A stretch of 5,853 nucleotides of DNA from Acidobacteriaceae bacterium (GTDB taxonomy: Bacteria; Acidobacteriota; Terriglobia; Terriglobales; Acidobacteriaceae). The stretch is from positions 1 to 5,853 of the forward strand of contig JAOAPJ010000428.1 in the NCBI GenBank assembly GCA_025462805.1. The letters run 5' to 3'. Made by a program: the position numbers and the translations under genes. Under the pieces are notes generated by a model, which worked only from the letters and a program-made list of their open reading frames with translations, searched no databases and was not told the origin of the DNA. Shown here piece after piece: positions 1 to 5,853 of the stretch (within the stretch, counting starts at the first letter, position 1; every line of letters starts with the position of its first letter).

Positions 1-1575
1 GCCTGCTCCGCCCTGCTGTGGGTATCCGGAGAAGCCGTCCTCCGGCGCAGTTCCCACTCCAGCAATGTGAATTTTCTGTTCGAGAGATCCGGAGCTGTAC
101 CTCACGTATCCGGTGCTCGGGAAGTAGTTTGTTCCGCTGAAGCTGAAGCCGATCACGCCCTGGCCCGAGTCATTGACAGCGAATGCGGGGTAGAGAACCG
201 AGGCGTTTTTGATGCCGATGTATCCCTGCTGGCTGATGTGAGCAGTGACATGGGAGCTGGTGCCTCCCGGAGTGATGACAAACCACGCAGCAGCAGTGCG
301 GGGAGCAGACTCGTCCGGATCGTGCACAGCGGTCTCCAGAGTCGTGGACAGTTTTCCGTTCGCGTAGTAGAGCTGCAGCATACGGTCATCGTCCGTTGCC
401 AGCAGTTCCTCCTTATCGCCGTAATGCTGTCCTAGGGGAAAGGAGCCGGCCTTCTGGACCGCGTTCGGTGGGAAGGAGTAAGGCTCGGTGGGGAAGTTGC
501 TCGCCGAGAGGATCGTGGCCGGGCTTGTGTGGGAAAGAGTTTCAGTATTTGTAATTGCGATAATGCGCAACGCATTTCCGTTGGCCGGTGGACCATTGTC
601 CAGCGACTCAGTGAAGTACTCAGTGCCGTTGTTCTGCGTGGTGACTGCGCCGGGGGCGGGCAACGCCGGCTCTACGGAGAAGTCCGTTGGCAGCAGGTAA
701 ACCGTCCCGTGAACGGTGGTGTTGTGGATCAGAGCCTGCTTATCGAGCGCAAAGATGAGTGCACCGACGAAGGTGGTATTCGAGAATAGATTGTTAGAGA
801 TATAGAAGCCGTCGTCGTTCACACCGACCAGTGGCTGATCGGCCAGGCAGCCGTGTGCGCACGCCGGATTTTTGCTCTCGGAGGCGTCGATCGAATAGAG
901 GTAGTAGTTGCCGGTGGCATCGCTGGTCTGACTGACAGCAAGCAGGTTCTCCGACCCAATGAAGGCGCCCGTATTGCCATTGAACTGGTACTCAAGGATG
1001 GTGAGGAAGAATCGCCTGGACTGAGGATCGAAGAAGACACGCGGATCGGAAAGCGCATTGAACGTTGTAGCGCTGTCCTGTGAAGGAACTCCGAAGAAGC
1101 CGTTGAAGTCGATGGCGTCGGAAAGCGGCGATCCGCTCGGCGTGAAGATGCGGAATGCGACATTCACTGCCTCGAAAATCTGCGTTCCATTGGTGGCTAG
1201 TCCCTGATCTGGCGGTTCCCCGATGCCGTTTATTCCGCCCCCGTTCGCGATATTCGAGTCCCGGGAGTCGACTCCGGAGAAGCCACGCTGGGTTGCGTCA
1301 GGACCGACGATGGGAAACTCGATCGCCTGCCCCGTGTCGGCCGGGGTGGATGATGTACTTGCAAAGCGGGAGATACCCGGCTTAGGAAAAAATGGCAGGC
1401 CCCGGCGTGGAGCACCTGAGGAGGAGGCCTGAGCGGCTAACGAGCGCTGATGCGCCTGCGCGAGGCTGGTGGTTCCCAACGACTTAACGGTGGGAGCCTG
1501 TTGCGAAGCATAGAGCGCGGCAGGCAAGACTAGCGCAGCCGAAAGAGCAAAGTAGGCGATTCTGGAGAGGCGCAA
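1..1575 (-). CDS. Secreted propeller-like surface protein of unknown function (C-terminus beyond window)
   Basis: The minus-strand frame is open from TTG at 1575 to the window edge: 525 codons, no stop, C-terminus missing. The TTG is chosen because AAAGGAG lies 7 nt upstream and a signal peptide follows at once (basic MRLSRIAY, hydrophobic core to about residue 21, likely cleavage near ALYA|SQQ, residue 23). The mature part begins with a low-complexity S/A/P/G stretch (about 24-90). It then shows landmarks I associate with a large family of exported, probably beta-propeller proteins: GEPPDQGLA (PPD at 121-123), an EAVNVAFRIF segment, DPRVFFDPQ (177-185), AVSQTSDATGNYYLY, ATDDDRMLQLYYANGKL, and near the window edge FAVNDSGQGVIGFSFSG followed by FPSTGYVRY. 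A close Cys pair, C239 and C243 (CAHGC), could form a disulfide. No catalytic residues are evident. The family likeness is from memory, and the role (adhesion, binding or an enzyme) is unknown. It follows the receptor gene on the same strand after 264 bp. Confidence 0.88.
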   Translation of the reverse strand, partial: MRLSRIAYFALSAALVLPAALYASQQAPTVKSLGTTSLAQAHQRSLAAQASSSGAPRRGLPFFPKPGISRFASTSSTPADTGQAIEFPIVGPDATQRGFSGVDSRDSNIANGGGINGIGEPPDQGLATNGTQIFEAVNVAFRIFTPSGSPLSDAIDFNGFFGVPSQDSATTFNALSDPRVFFDPQSRRFFLTILEYQFNGNTGAFIGSENLLAVSQTSDATGNYYLYSIDASESKNPACAHGCLADQPLVGVNDDGFYISNNLFSNTTFVGALIFALDKQALIHNTTVHGTVYLLPTDFSVEPALPAPGAVTTQNNGTEYFTESLDNGPPANGNALRIIAITNTETLSHTSPATILSASNFPTEPYSFPPNAVQKAGSFPLGQHYGDKEELLATDDDRMLQLYYANGKLSTTLETAVHDPDESAPRTAAAWFVITPGGTSSHVTAHISQQGYIGIKNASVLYPAFAVNDSGQGVIGFSFSGTNYFPSTGYVRYSSGSLEQKIHIAGVGTAPEDGFSGYPQQGGAG

Positions 1576-1582
1576 GAGGGGG

Positions 1583-1589
1583 CTCCTTT
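1583..1589 (-). promoter_or_regulatory. Shine-Dalgarno AAAGGAG that fixes a TTG start
   Basis: On the minus strand AAAGGAG is followed by 7 nt (CCCCCTC) and then TTG at 1575. No in-frame ATG or GTG occurs over at least the preceding 70 bases, and the signal peptide begins directly at this TTG. Together these make the non-standard start convincing. Confidence 0.8.
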
Positions 1590-1670
1590 GAGTCGGGGTC
1601 GAAGACAGGTTGGCTGTTGCGTATCCGGGATGGTTGCTTGAGGAAGGCGGCTTATCCATTCGGACCGAGA

Positions 1671-1700
1671 ACTATATACCTGGCCGCAGATAGAAGTGAA
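1671..1700 (-). promoter_or_regulatory. Possible sigma70-type promoter for the left-hand secreted gene
   Basis: On the minus strand TTCACT (1700-1695) is separated by 18 nt from TATAGT (1676-1671). TATAGT matches the -10 consensus at five of six positions and TTCACT matches the -35 at about four. Transcription would start near 1664, leaving an untranslated leader of roughly 90 nt before the TTG at 1575. The gap is AT-richer than the flanking genes, so a chance match is possible. The same box can be read as TATATA two bases upstream, with a 16-nt spacer. Confidence 0.35.
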
Positions 1701-1839
1701 GGGGCCGCCAACTGCGTTCAGACTTTTAACAATGACAAATTATTGCAGGCTGGTTCGATTGGCCGGTCAGGCGGTGCTGTCTATCTTGCTGTAACACTGC
1801 CTTGCTATCAGTTACTGCCCTACGAACGTTGCAGTTGGT

Positions 1840-4392
1840 TCAGAATTTCACTTCGAGATTGAGCTGCATGCGGCGGGGCGATTGCGCAGTTACCGGCTGG
1901 CCGAAGAAGCGCGAGCTGACAACGCCGACGTAGGTGATGTCGTTCTGATGATTCAGCACGTTGAAGGAATTCACCGATAAGGTGGCGACGGGGCCCGCTT
2001 TATCGTGGCTAAGTGCGATCTCGCGGGCGAGATTGAGATCGAGGTCGAGATAGCCGGGGCCGTGCAGTGAGTTACGCGGCACGCCTGCCGGGCGATCGAG
2101 CGGCAGCCCATCGCGGTTGTCGTCGTTGCCTGTCGTGATATCGACGGCGGCGCCTGAGTAAGCGGACAGGGCCGTGCCGAAGTCGAACCAGCCGTGGACC
2201 TTGAAGGTGCCGAGCATATCGAATTTGTGCCTGCGGTCATTGTCGGAGCGCGACCACTCGGCATTCGGCGCGTAGCTGTTGGCTGGGAAGAAGGTGATGC
2301 CGCTGGTGTTGTTGTAGGTCTTGCCGAGGGTGTACTGCGCCTGGCCGGTGAAGAAGGTGGAGAGGCGGCCGCGGAAGGTGAGCTCGAGCGCGTTGCTCTT
2401 GAGATAGCCCTCGGACTGCAGTTGCCGTACCTGGCCTAGCGCTGGATTGGGACGCGCTGCATAGAGCGGCGCTTGGGGAGCGTTGGCGTCGATGGAGCGG
2501 AAGAGGTCGATGCCGCGGGTGCCGACGTAGTTTGCCGAGACGGAGCTCTTGCTGGTGAGCTGCTGCTCGATGCCGATGCCGTACTGGATGACGTAGGGGA
2601 TTCGGAGCCGGGGGTCGAGCACGACCACGCTGGTGGGGACAGCGGCAATCTGCTGCGGCGTGGCAGGGTAGCTGGGATTGGTGACGATGTAGCGCTTCAG
2701 GACAACGCCGTTGAAGTGCAGGAGGTCCGAGATAGGCGACGGGCCACTGCGATCGAAGAAGAAGCCGCCTCCGCCGCGGATGACGGTGCCCCCTTTGGCC
2801 CGCGGCGCATAGGCGAAGCTGAGGCGCGGGGCGACGTCGTGCGGGACGTCGTGAAAGTAGTTCTGAAAGTAGTAGCGGACGCCGGCAGAGAGCGAGAGCC
2901 GCGGCGTGACGCGCACCGTGTCTTCGAAGATGCCGGCGACGGTCTTCTCAAGAAAGGTGATGTGGCCCTGGCCGCGCTGCAGAGTGTAGGTGAAGGGCAG
3001 GTTAGCGACGTAGTTGGACTCGGTGGAGAAGGCGTAAGTGCCGGCCTGATTGGTGAAGTCGTCGAAGCCCCGGCGGCTGATGTCGGGTACGTCGATGCCG
3101 AGCTTCATCTCCTGTTTGCCGCGGCTGTAGGTGAGGATGTCGGTGCCGTCGACGTGGTACTCGGTGCGGCGGAAGTCAGCCTGCGCGCCGCCGCCGGTGA
3201 AGGAGCCGGAGACCATGATGCGGGGAAGCTCGTTCAGGCTGTGAGTCTGGTTGTCGTAGTGGCCGAGCAGGAAATGGAGCTGATTGAGGAGCCTGGACGA
3301 GAAGACGTAGAGATGGCCGACGTTCACTTCGTGCTCGAAGAAGAGCGTGTTGGTGCCGGCCTCGGGGAGTACGGTGCCGCCGACGCCGAAGTTGCCGACC
3401 GTCTTGTGCTCGTAGGAGTAGCCGATCCAGAGCTGGTTGGCCTGTCCGTAATCGTGGAAGACGCGGCCGGAGAGGAAGTAATGGCGAGTGGGGTTGGGAA
3501 CGTTTTGATTGACGTCGCCGGCGGGCAGAGCCGCGAAGACGATGGCCTGCTGGTTGTCGTTGTCCTTGTCGAGTGAGGCGAGGAAGGTGGTCTTCCGGCT
3601 ATGCGAGAGTGGGCCGGTGAGTGAGCCTTCGTAATACGTGCGCTGCTCGCCGGGTTTGACGATGGCGAAGGGGTTGCGCGCGTCGAAGAGCGCGTCGCGG
3701 TAGAGGAAGTTGCCGGATCCATGGAATTGAGGGGTGCCGGGGGCGGTGGTGATCTCAATGCGGGCGCGGCCGGGCCGGGAGTAGAGCGCGGTGTAGGGGT
3801 TCTGATTGATCTTGACGCTGGAGACGGCGGAGGGGGTGACGCCGGGGCCATTGGCCTCTGCGCCGTTGACGACGAGGGTGACGCCGTTGGTGCCGGTGGC
3901 GTCGGCGTTGAGGAAGCGGGAGAGGGCGGTGATGTAGTCCTGGTCGAAGACGGGCAGCCGATCGAGGGCATCGCGGTCGACGGTATTGCCGTTCTGGTTC
4001 TGCGCGATCTCTGCGGTGACCTGCGCCGAGGAATCCTGGCTGGTGACGGTGACGGCCTCCGAGACACCGGCGAGGGGCAGGACGAGGTGTAGCGGGCCGC
4101 CCGCCGCAGGATTGAGCGGGGAGGTGAGCTCACGAAAGCCGGGCTGCTTAACGTCGATGGTGGTTGCGGCGGCGGGTGGGTTCCTGAACTCGAAGGCGCC
4201 GGTGCGATCAGTCACGACATGGGCGAGCTCGCTGCCGCTGCCGGATTCGAGGGTGACGGTGGCTCCAACGATGGCGGCGCCACTGGGGTCCTGCACACTG
4301 CCGGAGACGGGGCGGCTCCGCGCCGGCGTCTGCGCCGTGCAGAGCGCGGAGGCCAGCAGTGTGCAGAGAGCGATGGCGTGTCGTGGTCTCAC
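1840..4392 (-). CDS. Oar-like TonB-dependent receptor with carboxypeptidase-regulatory-like N-terminal domain
   Basis: A complete 850-residue outer-membrane beta-barrel receptor/transporter that would take up an unidentified ligand using TonB energy. A signal peptide occupies about residues 1-20 (core AIALCTLLASALC, cleavage near CTA|QT). Residues 28-106 form a carboxypeptidase-regulatory-like (Ig-fold) domain: VSGSVQDPSGAAIVGATVTL, then TDRTGAFEFRNPP and a PGFREL turn. EAVTVTSQ (112-119) sits where a TonB-box-like segment is expected. The plug spans about 130-222, with LDRLPVFDQDYITALSRFL, VTLVVNGAEANGPGVTPSAV, and INQNPYTALYSRPGRARIEI. The rest is barrel, ending in LNLEVKF; the terminal Phe fits a BAM recognition signal. 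Near the C-terminus NDDNRDGLPLDRPAG (from 756) and VNSFNVLNHQN are typical of Acidobacteria receptors. At 850 residues it is shorter than many Oar-like relatives of over 1000. GTG is the start: TGA lies in frame at 4416-4414 and no other start codon lies between. There is no SusD-like partner in the window. Confidence 0.93.
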   Translation of the reverse strand: MRPRHAIALCTLLASALCTAQTPARSRPVSGSVQDPSGAAIVGATVTLESGSGSELAHVVTDRTGAFEFRNPPAAATTIDVKQPGFRELTSPLNPAAGGPLHLVLPLAGVSEAVTVTSQDSSAQVTAEIAQNQNGNTVDRDALDRLPVFDQDYITALSRFLNADATGTNGVTLVVNGAEANGPGVTPSAVSSVKINQNPYTALYSRPGRARIEITTAPGTPQFHGSGNFLYRDALFDARNPFAIVKPGEQRTYYEGSLTGPLSHSRKTTFLASLDKDNDNQQAIVFAALPAGDVNQNVPNPTRHYFLSGRVFHDYGQANQLWIGYSYEHKTVGNFGVGGTVLPEAGTNTLFFEHEVNVGHLYVFSSRLLNQLHFLLGHYDNQTHSLNELPRIMVSGSFTGGGAQADFRRTEYHVDGTDILTYSRGKQEMKLGIDVPDISRRGFDDFTNQAGTYAFSTESNYVANLPFTYTLQRGQGHITFLEKTVAGIFEDTVRVTPRLSLSAGVRYYFQNYFHDVPHDVAPRLSFAYAPRAKGGTVIRGGGGFFFDRSGPSPISDLLHFNGVVLKRYIVTNPSYPATPQQIAAVPTSVVVLDPRLRIPYVIQYGIGIEQQLTSKSSVSANYVGTRGIDLFRSIDANAPQAPLYAARPNPALGQVRQLQSEGYLKSNALELTFRGRLSTFFTGQAQYTLGKTYNNTSGITFFPANSYAPNAEWSRSDNDRRHKFDMLGTFKVHGWFDFGTALSAYSGAAVDITTGNDDNRDGLPLDRPAGVPRNSLHGPGYLDLDLNLAREIALSHDKAGPVATLSVNSFNVLNHQNDITYVGVVSSRFFGQPVTAQSPRRMQLNLEVKF

Positions 4393-4394
4393 GT

Positions 4395-4399
4395 TCCCT
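4395..4399 (-). promoter_or_regulatory. Weak, close ribosome binding site before the GTG start
   Basis: On the minus strand AGGGA is followed by only two bases before GTG at 4392. This is poorly spaced for a standard Shine-Dalgarno, so initiation may be weak or conditional. The start itself is still well fixed, because an in-frame TGA lies eight codons upstream (4416-4414) and the signal peptide follows immediately. Confidence 0.4.
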
Positions 4400-4533
4400 G
4401 AGATGGTGCAGCGTCAAGGATAGTTCGTTTGCCTCAAGAGAAGCTGAAGGAGCGGGCTGGGGCGGCTGGGGAGTGTAGGAGGTCGCTGCAGTGCGGGCGG
4501 TGTGCCTGGCGGCCCGGGAGGAGCGCCTCCATC

Positions 4534-4574
4534 GTCAATCGTCATTATTGACTGACTTGTGTGGGGTTCAGTCA
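4534..4574. repeat. Two overlapping inverted repeats, possible operator
   Basis: GTCAAT (4534-4539) and ATTGAC (4547-4552) are a perfect inverted repeat with a 7-nt spacer. TGACTGA (4549-4555) and TCAGTCA (4568-4574) are a second perfect inverted repeat with a 12-nt spacer. They share bases 4549-4552, so the two stems would exclude each other. The cluster ends 10 bp upstream of the -35 box of the plus-strand promoter, a usual place for an activator or repressor site. No T-run follows, which argues against a terminator. The function is inferred from position only. Confidence 0.45.
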
Positions 4575-4583
4575 CTTACGTAG

Positions 4584-4614
4584 TTGCAAGTTGCCGCCGG
4601 TTCGCGCCTATAAT
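4584..4614 (+). promoter_or_regulatory. Sigma70-type promoter with perfect TATAAT -10 box
   Basis: TATAAT (4609-4614) matches the -10 consensus exactly in otherwise GC-rich DNA. TTGCAA (4584-4589) is a partial -35 match with a 19-nt spacer, longer than the optimal 17, so activity may depend on an activator bound at the inverted repeats just upstream. Transcription would start near A4621, giving a leader of about 23 nt before the ATG at 4644. It would drive the small ORF and the propeller-like gene. Confidence 0.6.
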
Positions 4615-4625
4615 TCGTCCACTCT

Positions 4626-4634
4626 GGAAGAGGG
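4626..4634 (+). promoter_or_regulatory. Shine-Dalgarno GGAAGAGGG before the small ORF
   Basis: The purine-rich GGAAGAGGG ends 9 nt upstream of ATG 4644. It lies just after the predicted transcription start near 4621, so almost the whole untranslated leader is ribosome binding site. This placement is the main reason for taking the small ORF seriously. Confidence 0.5.
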
Positions 4635-4643
4635 TTGACGGCG

Positions 4644-4814
4644 ATGGAGTCGACACCGGACCCATATCCCATTCACCTAGCGCAGGAACCCGATCCTTGG
4701 ACCGAGACGCCTGGCAGGCTGGTGGCGGAGCGGGATTCATTCACGCGGAGAGCTGGAGTCATGCGGGGGGCTTTGCGCCTGCACGGCCCCGATAGAGAAA
4801 GAGGCTGGCTATGA
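4644..4814 (+). CDS. Possible 56-residue small protein, overlapping and perhaps coupled to the next gene
   Basis: The frame runs ATG (4644) to TGA (4812-4814), giving a 56-residue hydrophilic product that starts MESTPDPYPIHLAQEPDPW and ends LHGPDRERGWL. It is rich in Pro, acidic residues and Arg, the C-terminal half is basic, and there is no signal peptide or membrane segment. Support comes from context: a TATAAT promoter, a purine-rich ribosome binding site 9 nt upstream, and a 4-base ATGA overlap (4811-4814) with the ATG of the secreted gene downstream. That overlap is the classical arrangement for translational coupling. Against it, the region is open in other frames too, third-position GC is not strongly biased, and I recognise no family. 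It could be a real small protein, a regulatory leader peptide, or simply untranslated leader. Confidence 0.4.
   Translation: MESTPDPYPIHLAQEPDPWTETPGRLVAERDSFTRRAGVMRGALRLHGPDRERGWL
4799..4804 (+). promoter_or_regulatory. Shine-Dalgarno AAGAGG before the propeller-like gene
   Basis: AAGAGG ends 6 nt upstream of ATG 4811, well placed for initiation. It lies inside the last codons of the small ORF, so ribosomes finishing that ORF would terminate over this start site. Confidence 0.6.
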
Positions 4815-5853
4815 GACGGAGCACCAAGCGCATGTTCCAGGTGGCGATGTTGTGTGTGAGTGCAGCATCTGCCCAGGTCGTCACGCCGGAGACAAGCACA
4901 GAGATTCAATCCGCGACCACCACTGGCCCGGTGGCTTACGTGTATGTGTCGAGCGGACCAACGAGCACCGGCAAGAATGTGGTCAACGCGTACGCGGCGG
5001 CGGCGAGTGGGAAGCTGACCCTGGTGCCGGGTTCTCCCTTTCACGACGACGTGACGTACATGGTGGTGAACGGGAAGTATCTGTTCGGGTCGACGCGCAG
5101 CGGCATCTATGTGGCGGCGTTCCTGATGGAGTCGAACGGCGCGCTGCACTGGACGACGTCCACCAATGTGAGCCAGTACAACCCGGACGGCTGCGTCAGC
5201 TCGAGCCCGCTGGTTCTGGATCATACGGGCGCGGACTTATACCGGCCGGCCTTTGTCGGCGGACTATGCGAGTCGAGCGAGTATCAGTCGCTCAACATCG
5301 ACAAGACCACGGGCAAGCTGAAGCTGCTGGGAAGCAGCGCGCAGAAGTTCCTCTCCAGTACGCCGCTGAGCTTCAGCGCGAACAACGTCTATGCGTATGG
5401 GTCGGACTGCTTCAACTACAAGGGGAGTTATCTCGACACGTTCCAGACGTTGAAGCGGGAAAGCAACGGCTTCCTTGCGGATACGAGCCTGACGACGAAC
5501 CCGCCGCCGTCACCAAGCTCGAGCGAGTTCTATTGCCGGTCTTTGACTGCGGCCGATCCTGCGAATCATGTAGCGGTGGCAGTGCAATTGATCGATTTCA
5601 ATACGTCGAGCACGGTCGGCCTGCCGCAGCTTGCGACCTATACGAGCACCAGCTCCGGCAACCTGACGACAACGAGCACGCAGGCGAACATGCCGAAGAC
5701 GGCCACCGGCTTTGTGCTCGACCTGGCGATGTCTCCTTCGGGCAAGCTTCTGGCGGTGGCCGGCACAAACGGCTTGCAGGTCTTCCACTTCAACGGCAGC
5801 GCGGCGATCACGCCGTATACGGGTCTGCTGACGAGCATGGATATCGAGCAGGC
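4811..5853 (+). CDS. Secreted lactonase-like / beta-propeller-like protein (C-terminus beyond window)
   Basis: Open from ATG 4811 to the right edge: 347 complete codons, stop not seen. The start is supported by AAGAGG 6 nt upstream and by the export signal: basic MRRSTKR, short hydrophobic core FQVAMLCVSA, likely cleavage SAASA|QVV at residue 21. The mature protein begins with a Thr/Ser-rich linker, then a first repeat-like unit: VAYVYVSSG (41-49), NVVNAYAA (57-64), SGKLTLVPGSPF (66-77). This matches exported proteins frequent in Acidobacteriota that are often annotated as 6-phosphogluconolactonase-like or beta-propeller proteins. Similar strand-turn units recur, for example LDLAMSPSGKLLAVAGTNGLQVFHF (303-327, read as one unit). 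Four Cys (128, 153, 200, 242) are present in the mature part and could pair as disulfides in the periplasm or outside. I see no residues that prove lactonase activity; a structural or binding role is equally possible. Met8 (4832) is an alternative start but would lose the basic n-region. Confidence 0.85.
   Translation, partial: MRRSTKRMFQVAMLCVSAASAQVVTPETSTEIQSATTTGPVAYVYVSSGPTSTGKNVVNAYAAAASGKLTLVPGSPFHDDVTYMVVNGKYLFGSTRSGIYVAAFLMESNGALHWTTSTNVSQYNPDGCVSSSPLVLDHTGADLYRPAFVGGLCESSEYQSLNIDKTTGKLKLLGSSAQKFLSSTPLSFSANNVYAYGSDCFNYKGSYLDTFQTLKRESNGFLADTSLTTNPPPSPSSSEFYCRSLTAADPANHVAVAVQLIDFNTSSTVGLPQLATYTSTSSGNLTTTSTQANMPKTATGFVLDLAMSPSGKLLAVAGTNGLQVFHFNGSAAITPYTGLLTSMDIEQ

Larger units (their letters stand above)
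1576..1839. other. Intergenic gap between two co-directional minus-strand genes
   Basis: These 264 bp lie between the TGA of the receptor gene (1840-1842) and the TTG at 1575. They are AT-richer than the surroundings, most clearly at 1665-1745. Besides the candidate promoter and ribosome binding site I see no convincing gene. No classical terminator (stable stem plus T-run) follows the receptor. The only inverted repeat noted is a 5-bp GTAAC/GTTAC pair (1791-1795 and 1811-1815), which is too weak to call. A plus-strand open frame here (1617-1862) lacks any recognisable product and overlaps the end of the receptor gene. Confidence 0.6.
4393..4643. other. Divergent intergenic regulatory region
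   Basis: About 250 bp separate the GTG of the minus-strand receptor (4392) from the plus-strand small ORF (ATG at 4644). The left half (4440-4530) is very G-rich on the plus strand and includes a short hairpin, GGAGG-AGCG-CCTCC, at 4517-4530. The right half turns AT-richer and holds two overlapping inverted repeats and the plus-strand promoter. I could not find a convincing promoter for the receptor. On the minus strand the best -10 is TATCCT (4423-4418), with only a poor -35 (TTCAGC, 19-nt spacer). Confidence 0.65.

Noticed and set aside
67..1432. Several short plus-strand frames (67-435, 488-700, 529-789, 853-1083, 1155-1385)
   Set aside because: All lie antisense to the continuous 525-codon minus-strand gene and show no recognisable protein features.
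1791..1815. GTAAC/GTTAC inverted repeat downstream of the receptor as a terminator
   Set aside because: The stem is only 5 bp with a 15-nt loop, and no T-run follows on the minus strand.
2473..3576. A 367-codon open frame on the plus strand, antisense to the receptor
   Set aside because: Its product is dominated by Val, Ala, Gly, Asp and Glu with no motif. That is what the complement of a GC-rich gene yields in the matching antisense frame. The minus-strand frame has clear receptor motifs throughout.
3324..4133. A 269-codon minus-strand frame inside the receptor gene
   Set aside because: The product is almost all Ser, Pro, Thr, Ala and Arg, which is the +1 shadow of a GC-rich coding frame. 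It lies wholly within the well-supported receptor.
4548..4553. TTGACT as the -35 box of the plus-strand promoter
   Set aside because: It matches the consensus well, but no acceptable -10 lies 16-19 nt downstream, and it is about 55 bp from TATAAT. It is better explained as part of the inverted repeats.
4559..4795. A 78-codon plus-strand frame across the promoter region
   Set aside because: It begins at a non-ATG codon upstream of the predicted -10 box, so it would not be fully transcribed from that promoter, and it has no ribosome binding site. The 56-codon frame fits the signals better.
4673..5224. A 183-codon minus-strand frame overlapping the start of the right-hand gene
   Set aside because: The product is rich in Arg, His and Ala without motifs or signal peptide. 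It conflicts with the plus-strand gene that has a signal peptide, ribosome binding site and recognisable repeat-like motifs.

Overview
The window most likely comes from an Acidobacteriota chromosome, probably a Terriglobia (Acidobacteriaceae-like) soil bacterium. The reasons are moderately high GC, an Oar-like TonB-dependent receptor with a carboxypeptidase-regulatory-like N-terminal domain, and a secreted propeller-like protein with the YVYVSS / NVVNAYA / GKLTLVPGSPF pattern common in that phylum. No rRNA, tRNA, mobile element or CRISPR array is visible.

Layout. Positions 1-1575 (minus) hold the first 525 codons of a secreted protein. It starts at TTG behind a strong Shine-Dalgarno and runs off the left edge. 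Positions 1576-1839 are an intergenic gap with one possible minus-strand promoter. Positions 1840-4392 (minus) hold a complete 850-residue TonB-dependent receptor-like outer-membrane protein with a GTG start. Positions 4393-4643 form a divergent regulatory region with two overlapping inverted repeats and a plus-strand promoter with a perfect TATAAT -10 box. Positions 4644-4814 (plus) hold a possible 56-codon small ORF just behind that promoter; its TGA overlaps the next ATG. Positions 4811-5853 (plus) hold the first 347 codons of a secreted propeller-like protein, cut by the right edge.

All three long genes carry N-terminal export signals, so the locus looks devoted to the cell envelope: an outer-membrane receptor/transporter flanked by two exported repeat-type proteins. 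The receptor and the right-hand gene are divergent and share about 250 bp of control DNA. The left-hand gene lies downstream of the receptor on the same strand, but the 264-bp gap and a candidate promoter suggest it can be transcribed separately. No substrate can be assigned. The least expected feature is the promoter / small ORF / ATGA overlap on the right. The long open frames antisense to the receptor are best explained as high-GC shadow frames.
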